Assembly (NCBI RefSeq): GCF_016907675.1
Contig: NZ_JAFBCJ010000001.1
Span: 2,046,001 to 2,110,000, forward strand
From: Geodermatophilus bullaregiensis
Lineage (GTDB): Bacteria; Actinomycetota; Actinomycetes; Mycobacteriales; Geodermatophilaceae
DNA: 64,000 bases
Direction of reading: 5' to 3'
In this document: one piece after another, positions 33,440 through 41,714 of the stretch
How positions within the stretch are numbered: position 1 is the stretch's first letter
Layout of the letters: the number at the start of each line of letters is the position of its first letter
Position numbers and translations under genes: made by a program
Notes under the pieces: model-generated
What the model was told of the DNA's origin: nothing
Database searches by the model: none
The model's input: only the letters and a program-made list of their open reading frames with translations

Positions 33440-33586
33440 TCAGCGGCCCCGCGGGGACCGCGTGGGCGGCGCCGGGACCGGCGGCCGGCGCGGGTCCCGG
33501 TCCGGGCGGGCCAGCCGGCGGGCGGCGAGCAGGCAGGCGAGGGCGGCCACCGCGAACAGCGCGACGAGGACCCAGCCGGCGACCAC
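33440..33586 (-). CDS. 48-residue single-helix microprotein
   Basis: From GTG 33586 the frame encodes a short product whose residues 2-22 form one hydrophobic helix (VAGWVLVALFAVAALACLL) followed by an Arg/Pro-rich cytosolic tail. TACCGT lies 6 nt upstream, the same arrangement as at many larger genes here; this is the main support. No ribosome-binding site is seen. Function unknown. Confidence 0.55.
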   Translation of the reverse strand: MVAGWVLVALFAVAALACLLAARRLARPDRDPRRPPVPAPPTRSPRGR

Positions 33587-33592
33587 GGCGCC

Positions 33593-33598
33593 ACGGTA
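33593..33598 (-). promoter_or_regulatory. -10 hexamer of the microprotein (leaderless)
   Basis: The minus strand reads TACCGT, 6 nt before the GTG at 33586. Confidence 0.5.
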
Positions 33599-33653
33599 GG
33601 CGGCCCCCCGCACGGGCGGCCGCCGGACCCGCCGCGCCGGGCAGGATGGAGCC

Positions 33654-34403
33654 GTGCCGTTCACTGGGAGCCACCCCGCGGCGGTGCTGCCGTTCCTGCG
33701 CACCGGGCTCCCGGCCTCGGCGCTGGTGGCCGGCAGCCTGGCGCCGGACCTCCCCTTCTACCTCCCCGGCCGCCCGGACTGGCCGACGCACGGCGTGCTG
33801 GGGGTCGTCACCGTCGACGTCGTCCTCGGCGCCGCGGCGTGGGCGCTCTGGCACGGCCTGCTGGCCGCCCCGGCGCGCGCCGCGGCCCCGGCCGGGCTGC
33901 GCCGGCGGGTGCCGGCACCGGCCGGCCCGCGGGCCCGGCTGTCGTCGGTGCGCGCGGTCGCCGGCGTCCTCGCCGCCCTGGCCGTCGGTGCGGCCACGCA
34001 CGTCGGCTGGGACCAGTTCACCCACTGGTGGGGCTGGGGCCCCCGGCACGTCCCCGCCCTGGCCGCGCCGGTGGGCAGCGCCCTCGGCGAGGACTGGTAC
34101 GGCTACGACGTCGCCCAGCACGCGAGCACGCTGGCCGGCGCGGTGGTGCTGGCCTGCTGGCTGGTGCGGTGGTGGCGCCGGACGCCGTCCCGGCCCGACG
34201 ACCTGCGCGGCACGGCCTGGGCGGTGTGGGGCGGGTTGCTCGCCCTGGGGGCCGTGGCCGGGGTCGCCGCGGCGCTCCGGGCGCCCGGACCGCTCGAGGC
34301 CGGCTTCGACGGCGCGACCGCGGGTGGTGCGGTGATGGCGGTCGCCGCCGGGCTGGCCGCCGCGGCCTGGCACGCCCGCCACCGGGCGACGTCCGACCGG
34401 TGA
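33654..34403 (+). CDS. DUF4184 family membrane protein
   Basis: The 249-residue protein begins MPFTGSHPAAVLPFLR and has GSLAPDLPFYLPG, both typical of DUF4184, then about six membrane helices with conserved His/Asp/Trp around THVGWDQFTHWWGWG. The polar residues inside the membrane resemble metal-dependent membrane hydrolases (YdjM/LexA-regulated type), but function is unproven. CAGGAT lies 6 nt before GTG 33654. A strong hairpin follows. Confidence 0.85.
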   Translation: MPFTGSHPAAVLPFLRTGLPASALVAGSLAPDLPFYLPGRPDWPTHGVLGVVTVDVVLGAAAWALWHGLLAAPARAAAPAGLRRRVPAPAGPRARLSSVRAVAGVLAALAVGAATHVGWDQFTHWWGWGPRHVPALAAPVGSALGEDWYGYDVAQHASTLAGAVVLACWLVRWWRRTPSRPDDLRGTAWAVWGGLLALGAVAGVAAALRAPGPLEAGFDGATAGGAVMAVAAGLAAAAWHARHRATSDR

Positions 34404-34453
34404 GACGGGCCGGGCAGCCGGCTACCCGGCCGGGGACCCCGGAGCAGGACGAC

Positions 34454-34479
34454 GCCCCTCCCGCGAGTGCGGGAGGGGC
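34454..34479. terminator. Terminator hairpin between DUF4184 and sseC
   Basis: Perfect 11-bp arms GCCCCTCCCGC and GCGGGAGGGGC with a GAGT loop lie between convergent genes, 14 nt before the sseC stop. Confidence 0.75.
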
Positions 34480-34493
34480 GCTGCCGTGGGTCC

Positions 34494-34787
34494 TTATGCG
34501 AGGACGACCGTGGTCTCGTTCAGGCCGACGTCGGCCGACACGGCCCGCTCACCGCGGCCGGCCGGGGCCAGCGAGCGCAGCTTCCACGCGCCGGGGGCGG
34601 CGAAGAAGCGGAACTCGCCCTCGGGGCTGGTGACCACCTCGGCGGTGAACTCGTCGGTGGCGTCGAGCAGCCGCACGTAGGCGCCGGCGACCGGGGCGCC
34701 GTCGTGCCACACCTGGCCCTGGATCACCGTCTGGGTGGCCAGGTCGATGCCGGCCAGGCCACCACCCTGCTTCGGGGCTCCGCACAT
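34494..34787 (-). CDS. sseC: DUF1416 protein SseC
   Basis: This 97-residue protein starts MCGAPKQGGGLAGIDLATQ and forms a small beta-sandwich (transthyretin/carboxypeptidase-regulatory-like). Its family (SseC1/SseC2, Rv3118/Rv0814c in M. tuberculosis) almost always stands directly after the SseA/CysA2 sulfurtransferase, as here with 6 nt between, and is thought to help in sulfur transfer. The N-terminal Cys2 may be functional. It is the last gene of the leader peptide-DUF4395-sseA-sseC operon. Confidence 0.9.
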   Translation of the reverse strand: MCGAPKQGGGLAGIDLATQTVIQGQVWHDGAPVAGAYVRLLDATDEFTAEVVTSPEGEFRFFAAPGAWKLRSLAPAGRGERAVSADVGLNETTVVLA

Positions 34788-34793
34788 GTCAGC

Positions 34794-35621
34794 TCACTTC
34801 TCGATCGGGACGCCGACCAGCGAGCCGTACTCGACCCAGCTGCCGTCGTAGTTCTTGACGTCGTTCTTGCCGAGCAGCTCGCGCAGCACGAACCAGGTGT
34901 GGCTCGAGCGCTCGCCGATGCGGCAGTAGGCGATGGTCGGCAGGCTGTCGTCGAAGCCCTGCTCGGTGTAGAGCGCCTCGAGCTGCTCGTCGCTCTTGAA
35001 CGTGCCGTCCTCGTTGGCCGCCTTGCTCCACGGGATGTTCTTGGCGGTGGGGACGTGCCCGCCCTTCTGCGCCATCTCCTGCGGCAGGTGCGCCGGGGCG
35101 AGGATCTTGCCGGAGAACTCGTCGGGCGAGCGGACGTCGATGATGTTCTTCGAGCCGATCGAGGCGACGACCTCGTCGCGGAAGGCGCGGATCGACAGGT
35201 CGGGGTCCTGGGCCGTGTACTGCGTGGCCGGGCGCTCCACGGGGTCCTTGGACAGCGGGCGGCCGTCGAGCTCCCACTTCTTGCGGCCGCCGTCCATGAG
35301 CTTGACGTCCCGGTGGCCGTAGAGCTTGAAGTACCAGTAGGCGTAGGCGGCGAACCAGTTGTTGTTGCCGCCGTAGAGGATCACCGTGTCGTCGTTGCCG
35401 ATGCCGCGGGAGGACATCAGGGCCTCGAAGGCGCCCCTGTCGACGAAGTCGCGGCGCAGCGGGTCCTGCAGGTCCTTCTTCCAGTCCAGCTTGACGGCAC
35501 CCTCGAGGTGGCCGCCGTCGTAGGCGCTGGTGTCCTCGTCGACCTCGACGAGGACGAGACCGGGGTCGCCGAGGTGGTCCTGGACCCAGTCGGCGGTGAC
35601 GAGCACGTCGGTGCGGCTCAT
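34794..35621 (-). CDS. sseA: Thiosulfate sulfurtransferase (rhodanese)
   Basis: The 275-residue enzyme has two rhodanese domains and moves sulfur from thiosulfate or 3-mercaptopyruvate. The active loop is AYCRIGERSSHTWFVL with catalytic C233, the same position as in the mycobacterial CysA2/CysA3 proteins. The inactive N-terminal domain has ILYGGNNNWFAAYAYWYFK, and the linker LMDGGRKKWELDGRPL is present. It lies in the operon behind a Cys-rich leader peptide, so expression is probably linked to cysteine supply. Confidence 0.93.
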   Translation of the reverse strand: MSRTDVLVTADWVQDHLGDPGLVLVEVDEDTSAYDGGHLEGAVKLDWKKDLQDPLRRDFVDRGAFEALMSSRGIGNDDTVILYGGNNNWFAAYAYWYFKLYGHRDVKLMDGGRKKWELDGRPLSKDPVERPATQYTAQDPDLSIRAFRDEVVASIGSKNIIDVRSPDEFSGKILAPAHLPQEMAQKGGHVPTAKNIPWSKAANEDGTFKSDEQLEALYTEQGFDDSLPTIAYCRIGERSSHTWFVLRELLGKNDVKNYDGSWVEYGSLVGVPIEK

Positions 35622-35657
35622 GGGGGGTGTTCCTCCCTGTGGTGGGTGTGCGGACGA

Positions 35658-36095
35658 TCAGGTGGTGCGGGCCGGACGGGCCCGCCGGACGGTGAGGTAG
35701 AGCTCGCAGCCCAGGCAGAAGCCGGTGGCCGCGTTGAGCAGGGCCGCCACCAGCGCGAGGCCGGTCGCGACGGCGCCGACCAGCGGCGCCCCGGCGAGGT
35801 ACCCGGCGGCGCCCACGGCGGCGAAGACGAGGCCGACGAGCTGGGCGAAGCGCACCGGCGCCTCGGGCTCGCGCTCGCGCGCCGGGCCCAGCCGCGGGGC
35901 GACCAGGGTGCGGAAGAGCACCGCGTAGGGCGCGTACCGCAGGCCGGCGGCGGCGCCGACGGCGAAGACGGCGGCCTGCACCGCGGCCAGCGGGCCACTG
36001 GCGGGCAGCAGGACGAGGACGAGGACGGCGCTGGTCACCCACGCGGCGAAGCGGGGGCCGCGCACGTCGACCGTGCGCGCGGGGGTGTCGGGCAT
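35658..36095 (-). CDS. DUF4395 membrane protein
   Basis: The 145-residue protein has about four hydrophobic helices and matches DUF4395: VDVRGPRFAAWVTSAVLVL, RLGPAREREPEAPVRFAQLVGLVFA, and the conserved C-terminal GFCLGCELYLTVRR with a C-x2-C pair in the membrane. Members go with rhodanese or thioredoxin genes and probably move or guard a sulfur intermediate at the membrane. It is the first large gene after the Cys leader peptide; sseA starts 36 nt after its stop. Confidence 0.85.
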   Translation of the reverse strand: MPDTPARTVDVRGPRFAAWVTSAVLVLVLLPASGPLAAVQAAVFAVGAAAGLRYAPYAVLFRTLVAPRLGPAREREPEAPVRFAQLVGLVFAAVGAAGYLAGAPLVGAVATGLALVAALLNAATGFCLGCELYLTVRRARPARTT

Positions 36096-36150
36096 CAGAG
36101 GGGCTCTCCGGACGGCGGCGGGGGCACGTCTGGGCGGAGCGGGGCCGCCC

Positions 36151-36225
36151 TCAGGAAGCGCGACACAGGCAGCTGCCGACGCGGCACAGGTCCACTGTGC
36201 GGCGCGAGGTCAGCAGGGTGCCCAC
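36151..36225 (-). CDS. Cys-rich leader peptide (cysteine attenuator)
   Basis: This 24-residue frame (MGTLLTSRRTVDLCR, then VGSCLCRAS) matches the actinobacterial leader peptides of the form SRRxVDLCRVxSxLCR found before sulfur genes. Three Cys codons near the end would stall ribosomes when cysteine is short and change expression of the operon behind it (DUF4395, sseA, sseC). GTG 36225 has TACCCT 6 nt upstream, so the peptide sits at the very start of a leaderless message. In mycobacteria peptides of this type act as cysteine-responsive attenuators. Confidence 0.8.
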   Translation of the reverse strand: MGTLLTSRRTVDLCRVGSCLCRAS

Positions 36226-36231
36226 GGGGCG

Positions 36232-36237
36232 AGGGTA
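36232..36237 (-). promoter_or_regulatory. -10 hexamer of the sulfur operon (leaderless)
   Basis: The minus strand reads TACCCT, 6 nt before the leader-peptide GTG at 36225. Confidence 0.65.
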
Positions 36238-36242
36238 GCCGA

Positions 36243-36725
36243 TCACGGCCGGGCCCCCGTGTGCGCGTCGACGAGGGCACCGAGGTCCTCCGGGCGGAGC
36301 GCGCCGCTGCTGCGGCCGAGCAGCCGTCCCTGCCGGTCCAGGTAGAACAGCGTCGGCGTGCGCCGGACGTCGAGCTCGCGGACGGCGTCGAGGTGGCTCT
36401 CGGCGTCGACGTGCACGTAGGCCAGGCCCGGTCGGGTGTCCCGCAGGTGCTGCAGCCGGGCGCGGGTGGTCCGGCACGGCCCGCAGAAGGCGGTGGAGAA
36501 CTGGACGACGGTCAGCTCGGCGTCGCCGGGTCGGACGCCGAGCCGCTCGAGCACCGCCGTGGGTCCCACGCCGTCCTCCTCCGCCTCGTCGGGCGCGGCG
36601 CGCAGCCGCCCGTCGCGGGTGCGCAGCCACCAGGCCGCCACGGCGGTGAGCACGAGCGCCGCGGCGAGCACCAGCACTCCGGTCCCGCTCATCCCCGGCC
36701 GCAACCGGGCCGGGACGCCGCTCAT
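36243..36725 (-). CDS. Membrane-anchored thioredoxin-like protein (ThiX-like)
   Basis: The 160-residue protein has an N-terminal anchor at about residues 16-35 (VLVLAAALVLTAVAAWWL) and a thioredoxin domain with the active pair in QFSTAFCGPCRTTRARL and the cis-proline loop VRRTPTLFYLDRQG. The reducing domain probably faces the cytosol or, if the anchor is N-in, the outside. The order LmeA-thioredoxin-sulfur genes equals Rv0817c-Rv0816c-Rv0815c. ATG 36725 or ATG 36692 may be the start. The next promoter begins right after its stop. Confidence 0.85.
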   Translation of the reverse strand: MSGVPARLRPGMSGTGVLVLAAALVLTAVAAWWLRTRDGRLRAAPDEAEEDGVGPTAVLERLGVRPGDAELTVVQFSTAFCGPCRTTRARLQHLRDTRPGLAYVHVDAESHLDAVRELDVRRTPTLFYLDRQGRLLGRSSGALRPEDLGALVDAHTGARP

Positions 36726-36732
36726 TCCCGCA

Positions 36733-37434
36733 TCACGAGGGGCGGAACACCGTGTCCGTGGCCTGGGCCGCCACGTCGACGCCGTCGTCGGCGGGGGTGA
36801 CGCCGGTCAGCTGCAGGCCGAACGGCAGCCGGACCGGGTAGCGCAGGTCCAGCAGCGCCACGGCCCGGTCGACCACGAAGTCGGGCACGCCGACGCCGGC
36901 GGCCTCGGCGTCCTCGACCTCGATGACCAGCTCGTCGCCCTCGAGGACGACACCGCCGACCGCGGTGAGCGGCACGGTGTAGCCGAGCACCTCGACGGTG
37001 CGGGTGACCCGCAGCCCGTCGCCGGCCCGCTCGAGGGTGGTGTCGGCGCCGAGCTCCCGCGACAGCAGCGCGTAGGACAGCGTCGCCGTCCCGTCGACGC
37101 GGTCGACCGGCACCTCCTGCACCGAGCCGGACAGCGCGTCCGACAGCGGCACGTGCACACCGCGCAGCGTGACGTCGGCGCGGGTGCCCTCGGGCTGGCC
37201 GAGGTCCGCGGCGGTCAGCCCGATGCGCACCTCGTCGTAGGTGCCGGCCACCGCCTGCGTGAGGAAGGGCCAGCCGGTGATGTCGACCTGCGGCGTGCCG
37301 GCGAGGGCCCCGGCGTCCTGCAGCGCCACGGCGACCCGGTCCTCGGCCATCCCCTCGGCGACCGGGTCGGCCACCAGCGCGACCCCGCCGAGGACGACGA
37401 CGAGGAGGACGAGGACCCCCAGGACCGCGCGCAC
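36733..37434 (-). CDS. lmeA: DUF2993/LmeA-like envelope lipid-binding protein
   Basis: The 233-residue protein opens with a signal/anchor helix (VLGVLVLLVVVLGGVALVA), then a DUF2993 domain: DRVAVALQDAGALAGTPQVDITGWPFLTQAVAGTYDEV and the repeated strand ADVTLRGVHVPLSDALSG. Mycobacterial LmeA (Rv0817c) is a periplasmic phosphoinositide-binding mannosyltransferase-related factor for lipomannan elongation. The neighbours here are the same as in mycobacteria, glnR on one side and the thioredoxin on the other. GTG 37434 starts 2 nt after the preceding stop. Confidence 0.82.
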   Translation of the reverse strand: MRAVLGVLVLLVVVLGGVALVADPVAEGMAEDRVAVALQDAGALAGTPQVDITGWPFLTQAVAGTYDEVRIGLTAADLGQPEGTRADVTLRGVHVPLSDALSGSVQEVPVDRVDGTATLSYALLSRELGADTTLERAGDGLRVTRTVEVLGYTVPLTAVGGVVLEGDELVIEVEDAEAAGVGVPDFVVDRAVALLDLRYPVRLPFGLQLTGVTPADDGVDVAAQATDTVFRPS

Positions 37435-37436
37435 GG

Positions 37437-38273
37437 TCAGGCGACGGCGAGCACGAGCAGGACCGGCGCGCACAGGGCCAGCGGCAGTGCCGCCGCCACG
37501 AGCAGCCCGGCGGCGGGCCGGGCGCCGTCGGCGTCGGCGTCCGGACCGGTCAGGGCGTCGGTCAGGGCGAAGGAGGTGGCCAGTCCCGCCAGCGCGGCGG
37601 CCAGTCCGAGCACCAGGCCGGTGGTGACCCCGGAGAGGACGTCGACCAGGTCGCCGGCGCCGCTGTCCACCAGGGCGACGGCGACACCGGCGGCCAGCGC
37701 CAGCAGCAGGCCCGGCACGCCGCGGGCGACCCCGTCCGCGACCGCGGGCCGGGGCAGCACGGCGTCCACCAGGTGACCGGCCGCCAGGGCCGCGCCCACC
37801 ACGATCAGCGGCGAGCCGACCGGGTCCCCGGTGTCCCCCGCGACCTCGGGCAGCAGGAGCAGTGCCAGCGCGCACGTGGCCGTCACCAGCAGCGCCGTGC
37901 TGCCCAGGGAGCCCACCACGTCGCGCCGCGGGGGCCGGCGCAGCATCTGGTGCAGCACGGCGGCGAGCAGGGCCGGACCCGCGACGGCGAGCAGCACCCC
38001 GGGGCCCGGCCGGTCGGCGAGGGCGACGAGCAGATCGGCGCCGACGGCGGCCGCCAGGGCCAGGACGACGACCCCGAGCGCACCCGAGGGGCCGGTGGCC
38101 AGGACCCACCCGGCGGCCAGCGCGACCTGCAGGAGGAACACCGCGGCCGGCCGGCCGTGCTCCCCCACCAGGCCCGGCACGAGGACGAGCAGCGCCGTGG
38201 CGACCGCGACGGCGACGGCGGAGCCCAGGTGGAGGGCCCGGGTGCCGGCCCGGTCGTCCAGCGCCGTCGTCAC
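37437..38273 (-). CDS. Polytopic membrane protein of unknown function
   Basis: The 278-residue protein is almost entirely hydrophobic, with about nine helices (for example LGSAVAVAVATALLVLVPGLV and AVFLLQVALAAGWVLA), few polar residues in the membrane, and a short charged loop LHQMLRRPPRRD. I recognise no family. GTG 38273 is preceded by GAGGAGG at good spacing. It lies 2 nt before lmeA, so it may serve in the same envelope pathway. Confidence 0.7.
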   Translation of the reverse strand: MTTALDDRAGTRALHLGSAVAVAVATALLVLVPGLVGEHGRPAAVFLLQVALAAGWVLATGPSGALGVVVLALAAAVGADLLVALADRPGPGVLLAVAGPALLAAVLHQMLRRPPRRDVVGSLGSTALLVTATCALALLLLPEVAGDTGDPVGSPLIVVGAALAAGHLVDAVLPRPAVADGVARGVPGLLLALAAGVAVALVDSGAGDLVDVLSGVTTGLVLGLAAALAGLATSFALTDALTGPDADADGARPAAGLLVAAALPLALCAPVLLVLAVA

Positions 38274-38513
38274 GCACCCTCCTCGCCGGGCCGGCGGTCC
38301 GCGCGGCGGCGCCGCGGGGTCCCGCTGTGACCCGATCGTCGCAGACGCCTCCCCCCGCGCGGCGCTCGACGAGCGGCGCGGTGCGCGTGTCCCGGCCTCG
38401 GCACGGACCGTTCCGGAGTCGTGACCGGCCGTCGCGGCTCGGGCGCGGAACCCATCGGCTATCCTGCGGTCTCGGTTCGACAGCGCCGTCGATGCCCTCC
38501 CCGAGGAGACGAC

Positions 38514-39284
38514 ATGCGACTCGTGCTCATGACCGCGGCGCGTCAGGCCACCACCGAGGTGCTGCCCGCCCTGGGCCTGCTCGGACACCAGGTGCGCGTG
38601 GTGGCCCCCGAGCTGTCCAGCCTGCTCGACGGCGACTCCGGCGACGTGGTCCTCGTCGACGCCCGCCACGACCTCGTCCAGGCCCGCACGCTGTGCGGTC
38701 TGCTGTCCTCCACCGGGGTGGCCTCGGCGCTGGTCGCCGTCCTCTCCGAGGGGGGGCTGGTCGCCCTGTCGGCCGACTGGGGCGTCGACGACGTCCTGCT
38801 CGACACCGCCGGCCCCGCCGAGGTCGACGCGCGCCTGCGCTGGGCCACCGCTCGCCGGCTCGCGGCCACCACCCCGGCCGACGGCGTCGACGGCGGCCTC
38901 ACGCAGGCCGGTGAGCTGGTCATCGACGAGCACAGCTACTCGGCCAAGTTGCGCGGCCGGCCGCTGGACCTGACGTACAAGGAGTTCGAGCTCCTCAAGT
39001 ACCTCGCCCAGCACCCGGGCCGAGTCTTCTCCCGCGCCCAGCTGCTGCAGGAGATCTGGGGCTACGACTACTTCGGCGGCACGCGCACCGTCGACGTCCA
39101 CGTCCGCCGCCTGCGCGCCAAGCTCGGCACCGAGCACGAGGCGCTCATCGGCACCGTGCGCAACGTCGGCTACAAGCTCGACCAGCAGGTCGCCGACGCC
39201 ACGGCCGCCGCGGCGCGCGCCGAGGCGGAGCGGTCGGGCGAGGCCGTCGCCGGTCCCGCCCGCAGCACCACCCCCCTGCCCTGA
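38514..39284 (+). CDS. glnR: GlnR nitrogen-response regulator
   Basis: This atypical OmpR-type regulator of 256 residues controls nitrogen assimilation genes. Long stretches match actinobacterial Gln[71 protein letters not shown] and [21 protein letters not shown]. As in other GlnR proteins, the phosphorylation pocket is incomplete. ATG 38514 follows GAGGAGA. A TATCCT -10 lies near 38459. mshD and pstSCAB follow, as Rv0818-Rv0820 in M. tuberculosis; the stop overlaps the probable CTG start of mshD. Confidence 0.93.
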   Translation: MRLVLMTAARQATTEVLPALGLLGHQVRVVAPELSSLLDGDSGDVVLVDARHDLVQARTLCGLLSSTGVASALVAVLSEGGLVALSADWGVDDVLLDTAGPAEVDARLRWATARRLAATTPADGVDGGLTQAGELVIDEHSYSAKLRGRPLDLTYKEFELLKYLAQHPGRVFSRAQLLQEIWGYDYFGGTRTVDVHVRRLRAKLGTEHEALIGTVRNVGYKLDQQVADATAAAARAEAERSGEAVAGPARSTTPLP

Positions 39285-40225
39285 GCGCACCCACCGTCCG
39301 TCACCCCGGGCGGCTCGACCCCGCGGACACCGCGGCCGTCCTCGCGCTGCTGCGCGCCGCGGCTGCGGCCGACGGCGTCCGCCCGCTGTCGGAGGAGGCC
39401 GAGCTGCGCCTGCAGCACGGCGGTCCGCCCGGCGGCCAGGACGTCGTCGCCACCACCGAGGACGGCGTGCTGACCGGCTACGCCCGCCTCGAGCTGGGCC
39501 CGCCCGGGTCCTCCGACGACGCCGAGGCCGAGCTGGTCGTCGCCCCCGGCGCCCGCGGCCGCGGGGTCGGCGCGGCGCTGCTGACCCGGCTCGAGGAGCT
39601 CTCCGCAGGCCGGCCGCTGCGGGTGTGGGCGCACGGCGACCTGCCGGCCGCGACCGCGCTGGCCACCGCCCGCGGCTACACCCGCGCGCGGGTCCTGCTG
39701 CAGATGCGCCGTCCCCTCACCGACGACGACCTCGATGCCCGCCCGGCGCTGCCCGACGACGTGCACGTGGCCGCCTTCCGGCCCGGCCGGGACGACGGGG
39801 CGTGGCTGCGCGTGAACGCCCGCGCCTTCGCCGCCCACCCCGAGCAGGGCGCGTGGACGCCGGAGGACCTGCACCTGCGGGAGGCCGAGCCCTGGTTCGA
39901 CCCGGCCGGCTTCCTGCTGGCCTGGCGCGGCGACCCCGACGCCGGCGGCACCCTGCTCGGGTCCCACTGGACCAAGGTGCACCCGCCCGGCGATGCCGGC
40001 CCGGACGCGGTCGGCGAGGTGTACGTGCTCGGCATCGACCCCACCGCGCAGGGCCTGGGCCTGGGTCGCGCGCTCACCGACCTCGGCCTGGCGCACCTGC
40101 GCGGCCGCGGGCTGGACCAGGTGCTCCTCTACGTGGAGGAGGACAACGCCGCCGCGGTGCACCTCTACGAGAGCCGCGGCTTCGGCAGGTACGCCGTCGA
40201 CGTCTCCTGGCGGCGCGTCCCCTGA
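39281..40225 (+). CDS. mshD: Mycothiol synthase, probable CTG start
   Basis: MshD acetylates Cys-GlcN-Ins to finish mycothiol. The protein holds two GNAT domains: the first with [18 protein letters not shown], the second with [23 protein letters not shown] and [20 protein letters not shown]. The first GTG in frame (39467) would cut off most of the first domain's N-terminus. Conserved-type sequence ([17 protein letters not shown]) continues upstream without a stop to CTG 39281, which overlaps the glnR stop as CTGA. From there the length is 314, equal to the usual 300-315. The mshA gene lies 25 kb away. Confidence 0.85.
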   Translation: MSAPTVRHPGRLDPADTAAVLALLRAAAAADGVRPLSEEAELRLQHGGPPGGQDVVATTEDGVLTGYARLELGPPGSSDDAEAELVVAPGARGRGVGAALLTRLEELSAGRPLRVWAHGDLPAATALATARGYTRARVLLQMRRPLTDDDLDARPALPDDVHVAAFRPGRDDGAWLRVNARAFAAHPEQGAWTPEDLHLREAEPWFDPAGFLLAWRGDPDAGGTLLGSHWTKVHPPGDAGPDAVGEVYVLGIDPTAQGLGLGRALTDLGLAHLRGRGLDQVLLYVEEDNAAAVHLYESRGFGRYAVDVSWRRVP

Positions 40226-40314
40226 GCGAGGCCCCTCTCCGGGGGCTGGTCCGGCACGTCGCCTGCTGGCGGCGGGACCCTGCTGGGGACGGGTCCGCCA
40301 CCTGACACGCGGTC

Positions 40315-40348
40315 GTTCACCGACCGGTTGTGACGGCGTTCTCACCCG
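40315..40348 (+). promoter_or_regulatory. Distal PHO-box-like repeats of pstS
   Basis: GTTCACCGACC, GTTGTGACGGC and GTTCTCACCCG follow at 12- and 11-nt spacing, all opening with GTT. Confidence 0.55.
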
Positions 40349-40369
40349 GTCGGGAAGGGCTCAGCGGCC

Positions 40370-40424
40370 GTTCACCGGCCGTTCACCGAGCGACCCGGGA
40401 CCGGCCACCTGCGCTGCCTACCGT
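40370..40424 (+). promoter_or_regulatory. Proximal PHO box and -10 of pstS
   Basis: GTTCACCGGCC and GTTCACCGAGC (40370-40391) form a perfect 11-nt direct repeat. TACCGT follows at 40419-40424, leaving the PHO box in the place of a missing -35, as at activated phosphate promoters. Confidence 0.7.
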
Positions 40425-40489
40425 CCCCCTCGTCGATCCCGCCGTGCCCGGCAGCGAGGTCCGGGCTCCTCCTCTCGAAAGGCACTGGG

Positions 40490-41608
40490 TTGAAGCTCAG
40501 CACCAGGTCGCGCGCCGCCGTCCTCTCCACGGCGCTGGCCAGCACCCTCGCGCTCGCCGCGTGTGGGGCGGCCAACGAGTCCGAGTCCTCCTCCGGGGGT
40601 GGTGGCGGCAGCGCCGAGGGCGCCGAGCAGCTCAGCGGCGACCTCGTCGGCGCCGGCGCGAGCAGCCAGCAGGCCGCCATGGAGGCCTGGCAGGCCGGCT
40701 TCCAGGGCGAGCACCCCGACGTGGACTTCTCCTACGACCCGGTCGGCTCGGGCGGTGGCCGCGAGCAGTTCATCGCCGGCGCCACGGACTTCGCCGGCTC
40801 CGACGCCGCGCTCGACGAGGAGGAGCTGGCCTCGGCGCAGGAGCGCTGCGCCGGCGGCGAGGTCTTCGAGCTGCCGAACTACATCTCGCCGATCGCGGTC
40901 GTCTACAACCTCGAGGGCGTCGACGAGCTGGACCTGCGGCCCGCCACGATCGCCGGCATCTTCACCGGCCAGATCACCACCTGGAACGACCCGGCCATCG
41001 CCGCGGACAACCCCGGCGCGACGCTGCCCGACCAGGCCATCACCCCGGTGCACCGCGCCGACGACTCGGGCACGACGGACAACTTCACCGACTACCTGTT
41101 CCAGGCCGCCGGTGACGTGTGGACCTCCGAGCCCGACGGCGTGTGGCCGCTGCCCGGCGGCGAGGCGGCCAACGGCACCTCCGGTGTCGTCGGCGTGGTG
41201 GAGAGCACGGCCGGCGCGATCACGTACGCGGACGCCAGCCGGGCCGGCGACCTCGGCGTCGTCAACGTGGCCGTCGGGGACGAGTTCGTGGCCCCGACCC
41301 CGGAGTCCGCGGCGGCCGTCGTCGAGAACAGCCCGGCCGTCGAGGGCCGCGGCGAGTACGACTTCGCCGTCGAGGTCAACCGGCTGACGGAGGGATCGGG
41401 CGAGTACCCGGTCGTCCTGGTGAGCTACCACGTCGGCTGCGTCACCTACGACGACCAGGCGACCGCGGACAACGTCCAGGCCTTCATGCAGTACGTGGTG
41501 AGCGAGGAGGGCCAGCAGGCCGCCGCCGACAACGCCGGCAACGCCCCGATCTCGGAGACGCTGCGCGAGCAGGCCCAGACCGCGGTCGACGCCATCAGCG
41601 CCGGCTGA
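40490..41608 (+). CDS. pstS: Phosphate-binding lipoprotein PstS
   Basis: The 372-residue substrate-binding protein of the high-affinity phosphate ABC transporter. A lipoprotein signal ends in LALAAC with the lipid-bearing C25, followed by a Gly/Ser linker. The phosphate-binding loops are visible as GAGASSQQAAMEAW, DPVGSGGGREQF, TDFAGSDAAL and VHRADDSGTTDNFTDYL. The start is TTG at 40490, with GAAAGG upstream. It leads the pstSCAB operon behind two groups of PHO-box-like repeats and should rise strongly in phosphate starvation. Confidence 0.94.
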   Translation: MKLSTRSRAAVLSTALASTLALAACGAANESESSSGGGGGSAEGAEQLSGDLVGAGASSQQAAMEAWQAGFQGEHPDVDFSYDPVGSGGGREQFIAGATDFAGSDAALDEEELASAQERCAGGEVFELPNYISPIAVVYNLEGVDELDLRPATIAGIFTGQITTWNDPAIAADNPGATLPDQAITPVHRADDSGTTDNFTDYLFQAAGDVWTSEPDGVWPLPGGEAANGTSGVVGVVESTAGAITYADASRAGDLGVVNVAVGDEFVAPTPESAAAVVENSPAVEGRGEYDFAVEVNRLTEGSGEYPVVLVSYHVGCVTYDDQATADNVQAFMQYVVSEEGQQAAADNAGNAPISETLREQAQTAVDAISAG

Positions 41609-41714
41609 TCCGCACCGACCGGTGGTGGCCCGGGAGCGTCGGACGACGCCCCGGGCCACCGCGCCGCCCGAGACGGGCACCCGACACCCACCTGATCGAC
41701 CCCACGGAGCAGCG

